DNA of 5,554 nucleotides from Bacteroidia bacterium (GTDB lineage: Bacteria > Bacteroidota > Bacteroidia > Chitinophagales > Saprospiraceae), in NCBI GenBank assembly GCA_030432855.1, contig JAUILM010000430.1, positions 1 to 5,554 on the forward strand. Direction: 5' to 3'. The position numbers were made by a program, and so were the translations under genes. The notes beneath the pieces were generated by a model. It was given only the letters and a program-made list of their open reading frames with translations, was not told where the DNA came from and made no database searches. The first letter of the stretch is position 1; each line of letters begins with the position of its first letter. Below, one piece after another: positions 1 through 5,554 of this stretch.

Positions 1-62
1 CAGCAATAGATGCGAGAGTTCTGTCTAGTCGCTGATATTTAAGTAAAGGACTCGATGCCACT

Positions 63-1409
63 TTATTCGCAACCAATATCCCGCTTGGAGGAAGAATCCG
101 CGTTAGGATAGCAATTGCCTGAAGGTAGCGCTGTAGGCATATATTTTTCAACCGTAGGATCTTGCAGACCGAATTTCAGAAATGCCACCAAATCAGCCTT
201 TTCTTCATCGGTCATATTGAGTGGTCTGAATTCAGATGCAATAGCCTCTGCGGGCACATCTGGATTTTCTGGTATCGCTACATCAAAGTACTCAACCACT
301 TCCTCCAGAGATCGCTTACTACTACCATGAAAGTAAAAGGAAGTCCCCTGTAAGTTGTATAAGTGAGGCACTTTGAATTTGAACATATCTTCCTGTCTGC
401 CAGTGAATCCACCGCGACCCAAATTTTTCTTTCGGGTTTCGGCATCTTCCTTAAAGGATATCTGATCATCCAGATCATTTACTCCCAGCGCAAAAAACCG
501 TGTGGCACTGAATGCCGGGCTGGAGTGACAAGAAGAACAGTTTGCCTTTCCAAAAAACAGTAGGGCTCCTCTCTTCTCACTATTTGACATAGCCCCCATA
601 TCTCCCTGCAACCACTTCTGAAAAGGTGCTTCTGATGTCGTAATAGTGCGTAGATAAGCAGATATCGCCAGACTTGCTGTCAGGTTACTATAACGCTCTT
701 CACCGGTATACTCCGGGAATGCTTCATCAAAATAAGATGTATATCCCAATTCATCTGCGAGTTCGGGAGTCATAAGCAGTCTGTGAATCTCGAACCCTTC
801 AATATTTTGAGTCTCCAATCCATGGAATCCCAGGTGGTTCAAATCCGTAGCTTCATCATGGACACCGAAGATATCTTCCAGTCCTTCATTAGCTCCAGCA
901 GAACCAAATGATCCGTTCCATAGTGTATTCTCGGCCGAGAAAGCCACATTCAACACACTCAGAGGTCGGATACCTTGCACATCCATTTGGGCCTCTTCAT
1001 AAGCACTGTGCTTTACACGGCTCTCTCCTTTAAAGCCAAATCCAAAACCACCCTCTCCGATGCCTTGTTTTCTACCAGGTTTGAAATCTGCCGCCGGTAC
1101 ATGACAGCTCGAACAGGAATATGACTGCATACCTGCTGCATTTTCAGGGACAATCCCCATACCTGTTTCGAAAAACAAGAATGAGCCCAACTCTACCTTG
1201 GTGGGTGTTAGCGGGTTCCTGGGATCTTGTGGTATTTTACTGAGCTCCGTGCTCTGCGGTATAACATAGTAGGCTAGATCATTGGTAGGTGATGTACTTT
1301 GTACAGCCACCATTAAATCCAGATCCAGTTGATCTCTTTCGAATGTGTCTGACACACATCCTCCTAAACCAAGTAATATCGCTATGGTAAGAATGTAAAG
1401 TTTTCTCAT
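63..1409 (-). CDS. Lipid-anchored di-heme cytochrome c peroxidase / MauG-family protein
   Basis: Seen: a 448-residue protein from the ATG at 1409. It opens with a short lipoprotein signal (MRKLYILTIAILLGLGG, lipobox Cys18). It has two heme c sites, both CSSCH, at residues 99-103 and 291-295. Between them lies a VLNVAF...LWNGSFG segment (about 153-169), the family's 'LN.af....WdGr' signature. KVPHLYNL (346-353) and FHGSSKRSLEEVVEYF (360-375) match the conserved C-terminal part of bacterial di-heme peroxidases. A Cys433/Cys447 pair sits at the very end. Known: the family reduces H2O2 or performs MauG-like oxidations in the periplasm, with one high-spin and one electron-transfer heme. Inferred: a lipoprotein on the periplasmic face of a membrane; substrate unknown. 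An in-frame GTG at 1424 would add five residues, but the ATG gives a compact signal peptide. It is divergent from the cytochrome operon starting at 1631, suggesting shared function. Family call is firm; true peroxidase activity is unproven. Confidence 0.93.
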   Translation of the reverse strand: MRKLYILTIAILLGLGGCVSDTFERDQLDLDLMVAVQSTSPTNDLAYYVIPQSTELSKIPQDPRNPLTPTKVELGSFLFFETGMGIVPENAAGMQSYSCSSCHVPAADFKPGRKQGIGEGGFGFGFKGESRVKHSAYEEAQMDVQGIRPLSVLNVAFSAENTLWNGSFGSAGANEGLEDIFGVHDEATDLNHLGFHGLETQNIEGFEIHRLLMTPELADELGYTSYFDEAFPEYTGEERYSNLTASLAISAYLRTITTSEAPFQKWLQGDMGAMSNSEKRGALLFFGKANCSSCHSSPAFSATRFFALGVNDLDDQISFKEDAETRKKNLGRGGFTGRQEDMFKFKVPHLYNLQGTSFYFHGSSKRSLEEVVEYFDVAIPENPDVPAEAIASEFRPLNMTDEEKADLVAFLKFGLQDPTVEKYMPTALPSGNCYPNADSSSKRDIGCE

Positions 1410-1584
1410 GCGTTCAAGGGTCACTCATTGGGAATCCGAAAAATATGAAAATTTCAAATGTCATAAAAATCGGTACAAATATTGCTTTAACAGATATAAA
1501 GATAGAATCATATGGTCAGCTGTCATACTTTGCTCTCCTCTTTCACATGTTAAAATGAGCAAAATTCGTCCGATTTCCATAAAT

Positions 1585-1601
1585 GATTCTTAACAAGAAT
1601 C
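1585..1601. repeat. Perfect 7-bp inverted repeat in the divergent cytochrome intergenic region
   Basis: GATTCTT at 1585-1591 and AAGAATC at 1595-1601 are exact reverse complements around the spacer AAC. The repeat lies in the 1410-1630 spacer between the divergent peroxidase gene and cytochrome operon, centred about 37 bp before the ATG at 1631. It is followed by CGTTCCTTTG, not by a T-run, so it does not resemble an intrinsic terminator. Size and symmetry fit an operator for a dimeric regulator, but I do not recognise it as a known box. The rest of the spacer is AT-rich and holds no convincing gene. Confidence 0.6.
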
Positions 1602-1602
1602 G

Positions 1603-1610
1603 TTCCTTTG
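1603..1610 (+). promoter_or_regulatory. Possible -7 promoter element for the cytochrome operon
   Basis: TTCCTTTG matches five of the six fixed positions of the Bacteroidota -7 consensus TAnnTTTG and would place transcription start about 14 nt before the ATG at 1631, a leader length that is plausible in this phylum. There is no TTG at the expected -33 distance. The inverted repeat at 1585-1601 occupies the spacer just upstream, so the promoter may depend on, or be blocked by, a regulator. This is an inference from a weak match. Confidence 0.25.
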
Positions 1611-1630
1611 CAGTTTCAATTTCTAGTTAA

Positions 1631-1978
1631 ATGTCTATTTCTAATTACATTTTAACATCCTTCCTATTGATGCTCCTGACGCTACTGGCATGTACCAGTG
1701 ATCAGGTGGCACAGCCCGAGCCATGTGACATCGTAAAGTCATATGACGCCGGTGTGCGCGAAATCATCCGACCCAATTGCAATACCAGTGGTTGTCACGA
1801 TGGTAGTAGTGGTGTCGGTAACTACAATACCTACCAGGGCATGAAACGCATCATAGAAAATGGACAGTTCAGACAGTTGGTAATCGTTGAGAAGACCATG
1901 CCCAAAGGAAGTGATCTTACTCCAGCAGACTTTGAAGTATTAAAGTGCTGGGCAGAAAATAGCTACCCCGAAAACTAA
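1631..1978 (+). CDS. Small mono-heme cytochrome c-like lipoprotein with a CX4CH site
   Basis: Seen: 115 residues. The N-terminal hydrophobic signal ends in LLAC (lipobox Cys21), followed by a short polar linker. IIRPNCNTSGCHDG (45-58) contains a single CX4CH heme-binding-like motif (Cys50, Cys55, His56) in place of the usual CX2CH. KTMPKG follows, with Met90 as a candidate axial ligand, then a final helix (about 97-110). Cys32 and Cys106 could form a disulfide. Known: small Bacteroidota and Planctomycetota lipoproteins with '..I+..nC....GCH' segments are usually annotated as cytochrome c-like, and CX4CH sites can bind heme c in other bacteria. Inferred: a lipid-anchored electron shuttle acting with the two downstream proteins. 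First gene of a three-gene operon; its TAA is immediately followed by the next ATG. Heme attachment needs experimental proof because the motif is non-canonical. Confidence 0.85.
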   Translation: MSISNYILTSFLLMLLTLLACTSDQVAQPEPCDIVKSYDAGVREIIRPNCNTSGCHDGSSGVGNYNTYQGMKRIIENGQFRQLVIVEKTMPKGSDLTPADFEVLKCWAENSYPEN

Positions 1979-2944
1979 ATGAAAGGAAACTCAACCATGA
2001 ACAAAAACAAATCGAAATATTCCGTAGACAGTAGGTTAGAAAAAAGTAGTCAGCAAGTGATGTATACAAATCGTCCCACAGGCCTTGTAATCAAAGCGAG
2101 CACCTTACTGATCCTATTAATGCTGGCACTTGTGGGATACGGTCAGCGACCTACCCCCATATTTAAAGACCGGAAAATTATCAACGCACATTCTACGGAG
2201 ACACTACCTGCTCGTATGCTTGATTTTCGGATCGGCCACCGATTTGGTGATATGCTTGGTGACGAGGGAGGCTGGACCAGCTTCTACGGTCTTGAGTCGG
2301 CCCGGGATATTTTAATTGGTTTCGATTATGGTCTGACGGATGATCTTATGATAGGGATCAACCGGACCAAAGGTGCAGGACCTCTCAGAATGCTGGTGAC
2401 TTCCTATTTGAAGTATAAGATAGCAGGTCAACAAAGCACCCTGGAAAATCCAATTGCTGTGTCTATTGTGGCGATGAATACGATCTCCACTATGCCTAAG
2501 AGTGATGAGATCTCGGCCATCAATAACTTTCCCAAGTTTGCGCACCGGATGACCTATCATTTTCAAATGATTGCTGCCAAGCGATTTAGTAGCAAAGTCT
2601 CATTGCAGATGAATATTGGATATACGCATCGAAACTTTGTGGACCTGGATGATGTAAACTATGTCGTACATGCCGGAGTAGCGGGCAGGGTACAATTCAG
2701 CAAACGGCTCGCTTTGATCGCGGATCTAAGTATACCGATGCGCTTCCGGGACATCGGCTTTGATCCTACCTTACCATTGGGTTTTGGTCTGGAGTGGGAG
2801 ACAGGTGGTGGACACGTTTTCCAGATAAACCTGACCAATTCCAGCGGACTCACTGAGTCTGATTACTTACCTTATACGCGGTCAAAATGGTCTGAAGGTC
2901 AATTCAGATTAGGATTTACAATTGCCCGACAATTCAGAATATGA
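1979..2944 (+). CDS. Predicted outer-membrane beta-barrel protein, DUF5777-like
   Basis: Seen: up to 321 residues. A polar N-terminal stretch leads into one hydrophobic segment (about 36-55) ending LVGYGQ, a likely signal peptide. The rest alternates polar and hydrophobic residues in many short amphipathic strands separated by turns, with no further hydrophobic helix, and ends in aromatic/hydrophobic FTIARQFRI. Segments KIINAHSTETLP (66-77), LDFRIGHRFGD (81-91) and FDYGLTDDLMIG (115-126) resemble the Bacteroidota family DUF5777, which I recall as often lying beside c-type cytochromes. Inferred: an outer-membrane barrel or porin-like protein working with the flanking cytochromes; its cargo is unknown. 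The ATG at 1979 directly abuts the previous stop, but the signal peptide then lies unusually deep. ATGs at 1997 (AAAGGAAA 7 nt upstream) and 2060 (giving a normal-length signal) are alternatives. Its stop overlaps the next ATG. Confidence 0.8.
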   Translation: MKGNSTMNKNKSKYSVDSRLEKSSQQVMYTNRPTGLVIKASTLLILLMLALVGYGQRPTPIFKDRKIINAHSTETLPARMLDFRIGHRFGDMLGDEGGWTSFYGLESARDILIGFDYGLTDDLMIGINRTKGAGPLRMLVTSYLKYKIAGQQSTLENPIAVSIVAMNTISTMPKSDEISAINNFPKFAHRMTYHFQMIAAKRFSSKVSLQMNIGYTHRNFVDLDDVNYVVHAGVAGRVQFSKRLALIADLSIPMRFRDIGFDPTLPLGFGLEWETGGGHVFQINLTNSSGLTESDYLPYTRSKWSEGQFRLGFTIARQFRI

Positions 2945-3957
2945 GTTATACACGATCTATATACTTTATTGCTCTTGTTGCCTTCGCCCTGTACGCTTTT
3001 AATGGTGGATCACCTCCGCTGTCGCCCAACCAGTCTGTTGCCCAGCTGCTGGAGACGTTTGGAGATGAACCCCTGCCACACAAGGTGAAAACGGGAGGAA
3101 ATGTAAGTGCCGAGCGAGGAAAGGATATTGTACTGAATGGTTTTAGTGATCAAAATGGTCGCAAATCCAAGCGCCAGAGCAAACACTTTACCTGTATTGC
3201 CTGTCACAACGTCGAGCGTGAAGACCCTGACCTGTCTAACCCTTCTCCAGAAGCCCGTCTGAAATACGTCACCGAAAATGGTTTACCCTTCTTACAAGGT
3301 TCACCATTATATGGAATCGTCAATCGAACGAAGTTTTATAATGGCGATTACTACAAAAAGTACGGTGACCTGGTAAAACCAGCACAGGATAATATTCGCG
3401 AAGCTATCCAACTCTGTGCCGTAGAATGCTCGCAGGGCCGGGCATTAAAATCATTTGAAATAGAATCCATTTTGGCCTACTTATGGACCATCGATCTAAA
3501 ACTGGGGGATTTGTTACTGGCACCGGAAGAAATGGAACTGGTACAGCGCGCCTTCGATACAGGTCGTGGAAAAGAGGCTGCCATAGACGTCCTAAAATCA
3601 AAATACCTTGATCACTCTCCAGCCACTTTTGTCGATCCTCCTAAAGATCGAAACACGGGAGATGGCATAGTGGGAAATCCAGTGAATGGATCACTACTTT
3701 ATAAGGCCAGCTGTCAGTACTGCCACTATGAAAAACCTTTTTCATTTCTCACATTGGATGATGATCGAATGACATTTGATCACCTGCTACGAAAAGCCGG
3801 CACCTATCAACCACACTCGATTTATCAGGTGATACGTTACGGTACCCCACCAAAAGGAGGAAAAGAGGCTTACATGCCCCATTATACCAAAGAGAAGATG
3901 ACGGACCAGCAAATGGCTGATCTCCGGGCCTACATAGAAATGATGGCTAACAGCTAA
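2941..3957 (+). CDS. Diheme c-type cytochrome, possibly SoxA/TsdA-related
   Basis: Seen: 338 residues with an N-terminal hydrophobic signal (about 7-20) and two heme c sites: CIACH at 85-89 and CQYCH at 258-262. Met312 in EAYMPHYT is the likely axial ligand of the second, typical cytochrome c domain, which ends MTDQQMADLRAYI. The first domain continues SPLYGIVNR (121-129) and then NIREAIQLCAVECSQGRAL (151-169) followed by EIESILAYLW. This order recalls SoxA/TsdA proteins, in which a 'R...C....l.G..l....e..a+vaY+' segment supplies the catalytic heme-ligand cysteine; here Cys159 or Cys163 would be the candidate. Inferred: a periplasmic electron-transfer protein or sulfur-compound-oxidising enzyme. 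The start overlaps the barrel gene's stop as ATGA, implying translational coupling. Cytochrome assignment is firm; the sulfur link is only a resemblance read by eye. Confidence 0.9.
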   Translation: MSYTRSIYFIALVAFALYAFNGGSPPLSPNQSVAQLLETFGDEPLPHKVKTGGNVSAERGKDIVLNGFSDQNGRKSKRQSKHFTCIACHNVEREDPDLSNPSPEARLKYVTENGLPFLQGSPLYGIVNRTKFYNGDYYKKYGDLVKPAQDNIREAIQLCAVECSQGRALKSFEIESILAYLWTIDLKLGDLLLAPEEMELVQRAFDTGRGKEAAIDVLKSKYLDHSPATFVDPPKDRNTGDGIVGNPVNGSLLYKASCQYCHYEKPFSFLTLDDDRMTFDHLLRKAGTYQPHSIYQVIRYGTPPKGGKEAYMPHYTKEKMTDQQMADLRAYIEMMANS

Positions 3958-3962
3958 TCGAG

Positions 3963-4736
3963 TTATAGGGATACCGGAGCGGGCACATCCCACTCTGTAA
4001 ATACAGAAGATGGAACAGACGGTAGAACCTGTACGGATCTAGGACCACTCTCATCGGATCGATCACCGGACAGGAGGATTTCTCCGTACTGCTTATAATT
4101 ATCCCAGGGTCGAATGTAATTTGGTTCATCCTGATCATACTTGGCAAAGTATGCCCATTGTTTAATCAGGTAATCGGATTTGTCCACCCACACTTCATAT
4201 TTGTTGTCAGGCGTATTACCGACATTATTAAAGGTAAGCTGAAGTACATGAGCATCCGCCCCGGCTTTGGTAGCTTCATCGCGCAAGTATTTCAAGGTAA
4301 CCCCGCTATCCTTCAGTTTGAAAGGCATCACTAACCAGTATGCATCGTTGATCCACATACCCTGCCCTCTGTTTAGATACTTGCCCAGTGAATCCTGCAT
4401 AGTGAGTTCATGATCGCCCACTTTGACTTTACCCGTCTTATCAAAAATGTTGATCAGGTACGTGGCAGATTCACGTGGTGCATCGATCCTCACATCACCC
4501 GTCTGCTTATTCCAAATGAGGTGTCTATTACCAAAGAAATTCCAGGTGATAACCTGCGTATTATTCCAGGCCTGGCGACCACCCATGGCTTCCATTACCT
4601 TGTCAGCAATCTCAATGGCTTCCGGATCTGAGTCCTGAACATTAAATCCTTCAGCCGGAGGATTGACCTCAGCAGAAGGTTGACATGAAACTAAGAGAAA
4701 GATTGCAGACACAAGAAGAGCAAGACAACGTACCAT
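3963..4736 (-). CDS. Conserved lipoprotein of unknown function, DUF6503-like
   Basis: Seen: 257 residues from the ATG at 4736. The first 17 residues form a lipoprotein signal (MVRCLALLVSAIFLLVS) with lipobox Cys18. After a linker come DKVMEAMGGRQAWNNTQ (about 45-61), WNFFGNRHLIW (65-75), MWINDAYWLVMPFKLKDSGV (127-146) and YEVWVDKSDYLIKQWAYF (180-197). The alternating strands with paired aromatics suggest a LolA/LolB-like beta-sheet fold as in outer-membrane lipoprotein-sorting-like families. I believe this is the Bacteroidota family DUF6503; its biochemical role is unknown to me. The frame stays open upstream to 4823, but that would run into the tRNA-Leu gene, so the ATG just before the signal peptide is the real start. 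It lies 31 nt downstream of the tRNA on the same strand with no visible terminator, so it is probably transcribed with it. It ends 5 bp from the convergent diheme cytochrome gene. Confidence 0.85.
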   Translation of the reverse strand: MVRCLALLVSAIFLLVSCQPSAEVNPPAEGFNVQDSDPEAIEIADKVMEAMGGRQAWNNTQVITWNFFGNRHLIWNKQTGDVRIDAPRESATYLINIFDKTGKVKVGDHELTMQDSLGKYLNRGQGMWINDAYWLVMPFKLKDSGVTLKYLRDEATKAGADAHVLQLTFNNVGNTPDNKYEVWVDKSDYLIKQWAYFAKYDQDEPNYIRPWDNYKQYGEILLSGDRSDESGPRSVQVLPSVPSSVFTEWDVPAPVSL

Positions 4737-4767
4737 CTGAGGGAAAATTTGATGATGTGAAAATGGG

Positions 4768-4851
4768 TGCCCGAAACAGGAGTCGAACCTGCACGCCCAT
4801 ACGGACACATGGCCCTCAACCATGCCTGTCTACCAATTCCAGCACTCGGGC
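4768..4851 (-). tRNA. tRNA-Leu (anticodon GAG)
   Basis: Read on the minus strand, the 84-nt sequence folds as a class II tRNA. The acceptor stem GCCCGAG pairs with TTCGGGC (one G-U), followed by discriminator A. The D arm is CTG/CAG around GAATTGGTAGA. The anticodon stem is CATGG/CCATG with loop TTGAGGG and anticodon GAG (plus-strand 4815-4817). A long variable arm contains GTCC/GGGC. The T arm is GCAGG/CCTGT with loop TTCGACT. The long variable arm, A73 and GAG anticodon identify a leucine tRNA reading CUC/CUU. The 3' CCA is not encoded (ACCC follows), so it must be added post-transcriptionally. Confidence 0.97.
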
Positions 4852-4868
4852 AGAAATTTCTGGGAGTG

Positions 4869-4897
4869 CAAAAATACGCTTTAGTTTGACTTTTCAA
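4869..4897 (-). promoter_or_regulatory. Bacteroidota-type promoter of tRNA-Leu
   Basis: On the minus strand, TTG (4897-4895) is followed after 18 bp by TATTTTTG (4876-4869), an exact match to the Bacteroidota housekeeping consensus TTG-N(about 19)-TAnnTTTG. Transcription would begin roughly 10 nt before the mature 5' end of the tRNA at 4851. This is the clearest promoter in the window and probably also serves the downstream lipoprotein gene. Confidence 0.75.
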
Positions 4898-5002
4898 GTG
4901 CTAAACCCGCTTTTTTCGGCGTTCTCCCCCTGAGCAAGCTCTCCATTACCTTGATTCCATTGTGAAAGACACCTCAAAGCTGGTTAAGTGCAATGGGAAA
5001 CA

Positions 5003-5030
5003 TTGAATTAAACATTAGTTTTTATTTTAA
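5003..5030 (+). promoter_or_regulatory. Weak candidate promoter for ftsK
   Basis: TTG at 5003-5005 and TATTTTAA at 5023-5030 are 17 bp apart and match the Bacteroidota consensus in the -33 triplet and four of six fixed -7 bases. The element lies about 40 bp before the ftsK ATG in an AT-rich stretch. No better candidate is visible in 4900-5071, but the match is poor. Confidence 0.22.
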
Positions 5031-5071
5031 TGCGAAAAATTGCATTTTTACATCGGCTAAGGTGTGCATGA

Positions 5072-5554
5072 ATGGCCACGAGAGGAAAACAAAAGAGAAA
5101 GAAAACCAAAGGTAAATCTGTAACCAATCCAGTACAGGACCGCAGGATTCCCAAAGTCATGGGGATCATGGTTGCTCTTCTATCCGTATACCTGTGGCTT
5201 GCATTCCTATCCTATCTCACCACATGGAAGGCGGATCAGGACAAAGTTTTCAATTTTGAATGGGGCCAATTTTTTGATCAAACGCTGGAATTTGATAACT
5301 GGCTCAATCGATTTGGCGCCATCACTTCCAATGCCTTTTTCTATTGGGGTATCGGTATTTCGTCCTTCATTGTAGTCTTCGTTCTTCTGAAACTGGCCTA
5401 TATCCTATTCACCGAAAAATCACTAAAAGAACTTTGGTCCCCACTGCAATACGCCATCACTTTCGTACTCTATTGTAGCCCGTTAGCGGCCTTTGTATTC
5501 GAAAGTTCTGACTTTCCCTGGGGAGGATCTTTCGGAAGTTATGTCTCCTCCTGG
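5072..5554 (+). CDS. ftsK: DNA translocase FtsK, N-terminal membrane part (cut by window end)
   Basis: Seen: 161 codons open to the window edge, with no stop. A basic start (MATRGKQKRKKTKGK) leads to a first membrane segment (about 29-50, ending FLSYLTTWKADQDKV), a periplasmic loop with NWLNRFGA (76-83), a second segment (about 88-113), a third (about 124-144), and GGSFGSYVSSW at the edge. This pattern, particularly 'SYLtTWk.DQDkV', 'NWL...Ga' and 'GG.fG.y..sw', matches the N-terminal 4TM domain of Bacteroidota FtsK/SpoIIIE proteins. Known: full-length FtsK (about 800 residues) is a septum-anchored hexameric ATPase that pumps DNA and helps resolve chromosome dimers; the motor and gamma domains lie outside the window. 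An ATG at 5068 is in another frame and stops after 15 codons, so 5072 is the start. It is divergent from tRNA-Leu. Confidence 0.88.
   Translation, partial: MATRGKQKRKKTKGKSVTNPVQDRRIPKVMGIMVALLSVYLWLAFLSYLTTWKADQDKVFNFEWGQFFDQTLEFDNWLNRFGAITSNAFFYWGIGISSFIVVFVLLKLAYILFTEKSLKELWSPLQYAITFVLYCSPLAAFVFESSDFPWGGSFGSYVSSW

Noticed and set aside
1..61. Minus-strand open frame starting with GTG at 61, one base after the peroxidase stop, open for 20 codons to the window edge
   Set aside because: Too short to separate from chance, uses a non-ATG start, and the visible residues match nothing I recognise. It could be the beginning of a downstream gene, but cannot be supported here.
1446..1456. TGAAA-A-TTTCA palindrome upstream of the peroxidase
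   Set aside because: Only 5 bp per arm in AT-rich DNA; expected by chance and not clearly placed relative to a promoter.
1408..1593. 61-codon plus-strand open frame in the divergent spacer
   Set aside because: Composition is biased to Lys/Asn/Tyr/Ile from AT-rich DNA, there is no recognisable motif, it overlaps the peroxidase start and would cover the likely promoter region.
4737..4823. N-terminal extension of the DUF6503-like lipoprotein frame back to 4823
   Set aside because: It would translate through the tRNA-Leu gene and put 29 residues before a perfectly placed lipoprotein signal peptide; the ATG at 4736 is the better start.
4933..4942. GAGC-AA-GCTC mini-palindrome in the tRNA/ftsK spacer
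   Set aside because: Four-base arms with a two-base loop cannot form a stable hairpin and are common by chance.
5029..5046. AATGC...GCATT and AAAAAT-TGC-ATTTTT hairpin possibilities upstream of ftsK
   Set aside because: Weak AT-rich stems that compete with each other; no riboswitch or terminator pattern.
4993..5115. 40-codon plus-strand open frame (MGNIELNISF...) running into the ftsK start
   Set aside because: It overlaps ftsK out of frame, is AT-driven in composition and has no identifiable motif; it lies where the ftsK promoter is expected.

Overview
The window looks like a chromosomal segment of a Bacteroidota bacterium, probably an aerobic Cytophagales- or Saprospirales-like free-living lineage. 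The evidence is a DUF5777-type barrel protein and lipoproteins of families largely seen in this phylum, a Bacteroidota-type FtsK N-terminus, and a perfect Bacteroidota sigma-type promoter (TTG-N18-TAnnTTTG) in front of a tRNA gene. Base composition is moderate and even throughout. I see no insertion sequence, integrase, CRISPR array or phage gene. The species is not identifiable from sequence reading alone.

Layout. Positions 63-1409 (minus) encode a lipid-anchored di-heme cytochrome c peroxidase/MauG-family protein. A ~220-bp divergent intergenic region follows, carrying a perfect 7-bp inverted repeat (1585-1601). Next is a tightly packed plus-strand operon at 1631-3957: a small mono-heme lipoprotein with an expanded CX4CH heme site, a DUF5777-like predicted outer-membrane beta-barrel that starts directly after the preceding stop, and a diheme c-type cytochrome that overlaps the barrel gene by 4 bp. 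Convergent to it, with a 5-bp gap, is a minus-strand lipoprotein gene (3963-4736, DUF6503-like). Just upstream of that gene is a minus-strand tRNA-Leu(GAG) at 4768-4851 with its promoter. On the other side of a ~220-bp divergent spacer the 5' part of ftsK (5072 to the window end) runs off the edge.

How the genes work together. The left 4 kb is a c-type cytochrome island: five heme c attachment sites in three exported proteins, plus one barrel. The tight operon and the divergent arrangement suggest joint regulation and a shared extracytoplasmic electron-transfer task. The substrate is not evident. The diheme cytochrome has features reminiscent of SoxA/TsdA sulfur-oxidising cytochromes, including a cysteine in the region where those enzymes carry the catalytic heme-ligand cysteine, which is the most specific functional hint here. 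The right part (tRNA, lipoprotein, ftsK) is ordinary core genome, apart from the probable read-through of the tRNA transcript into the lipoprotein gene.
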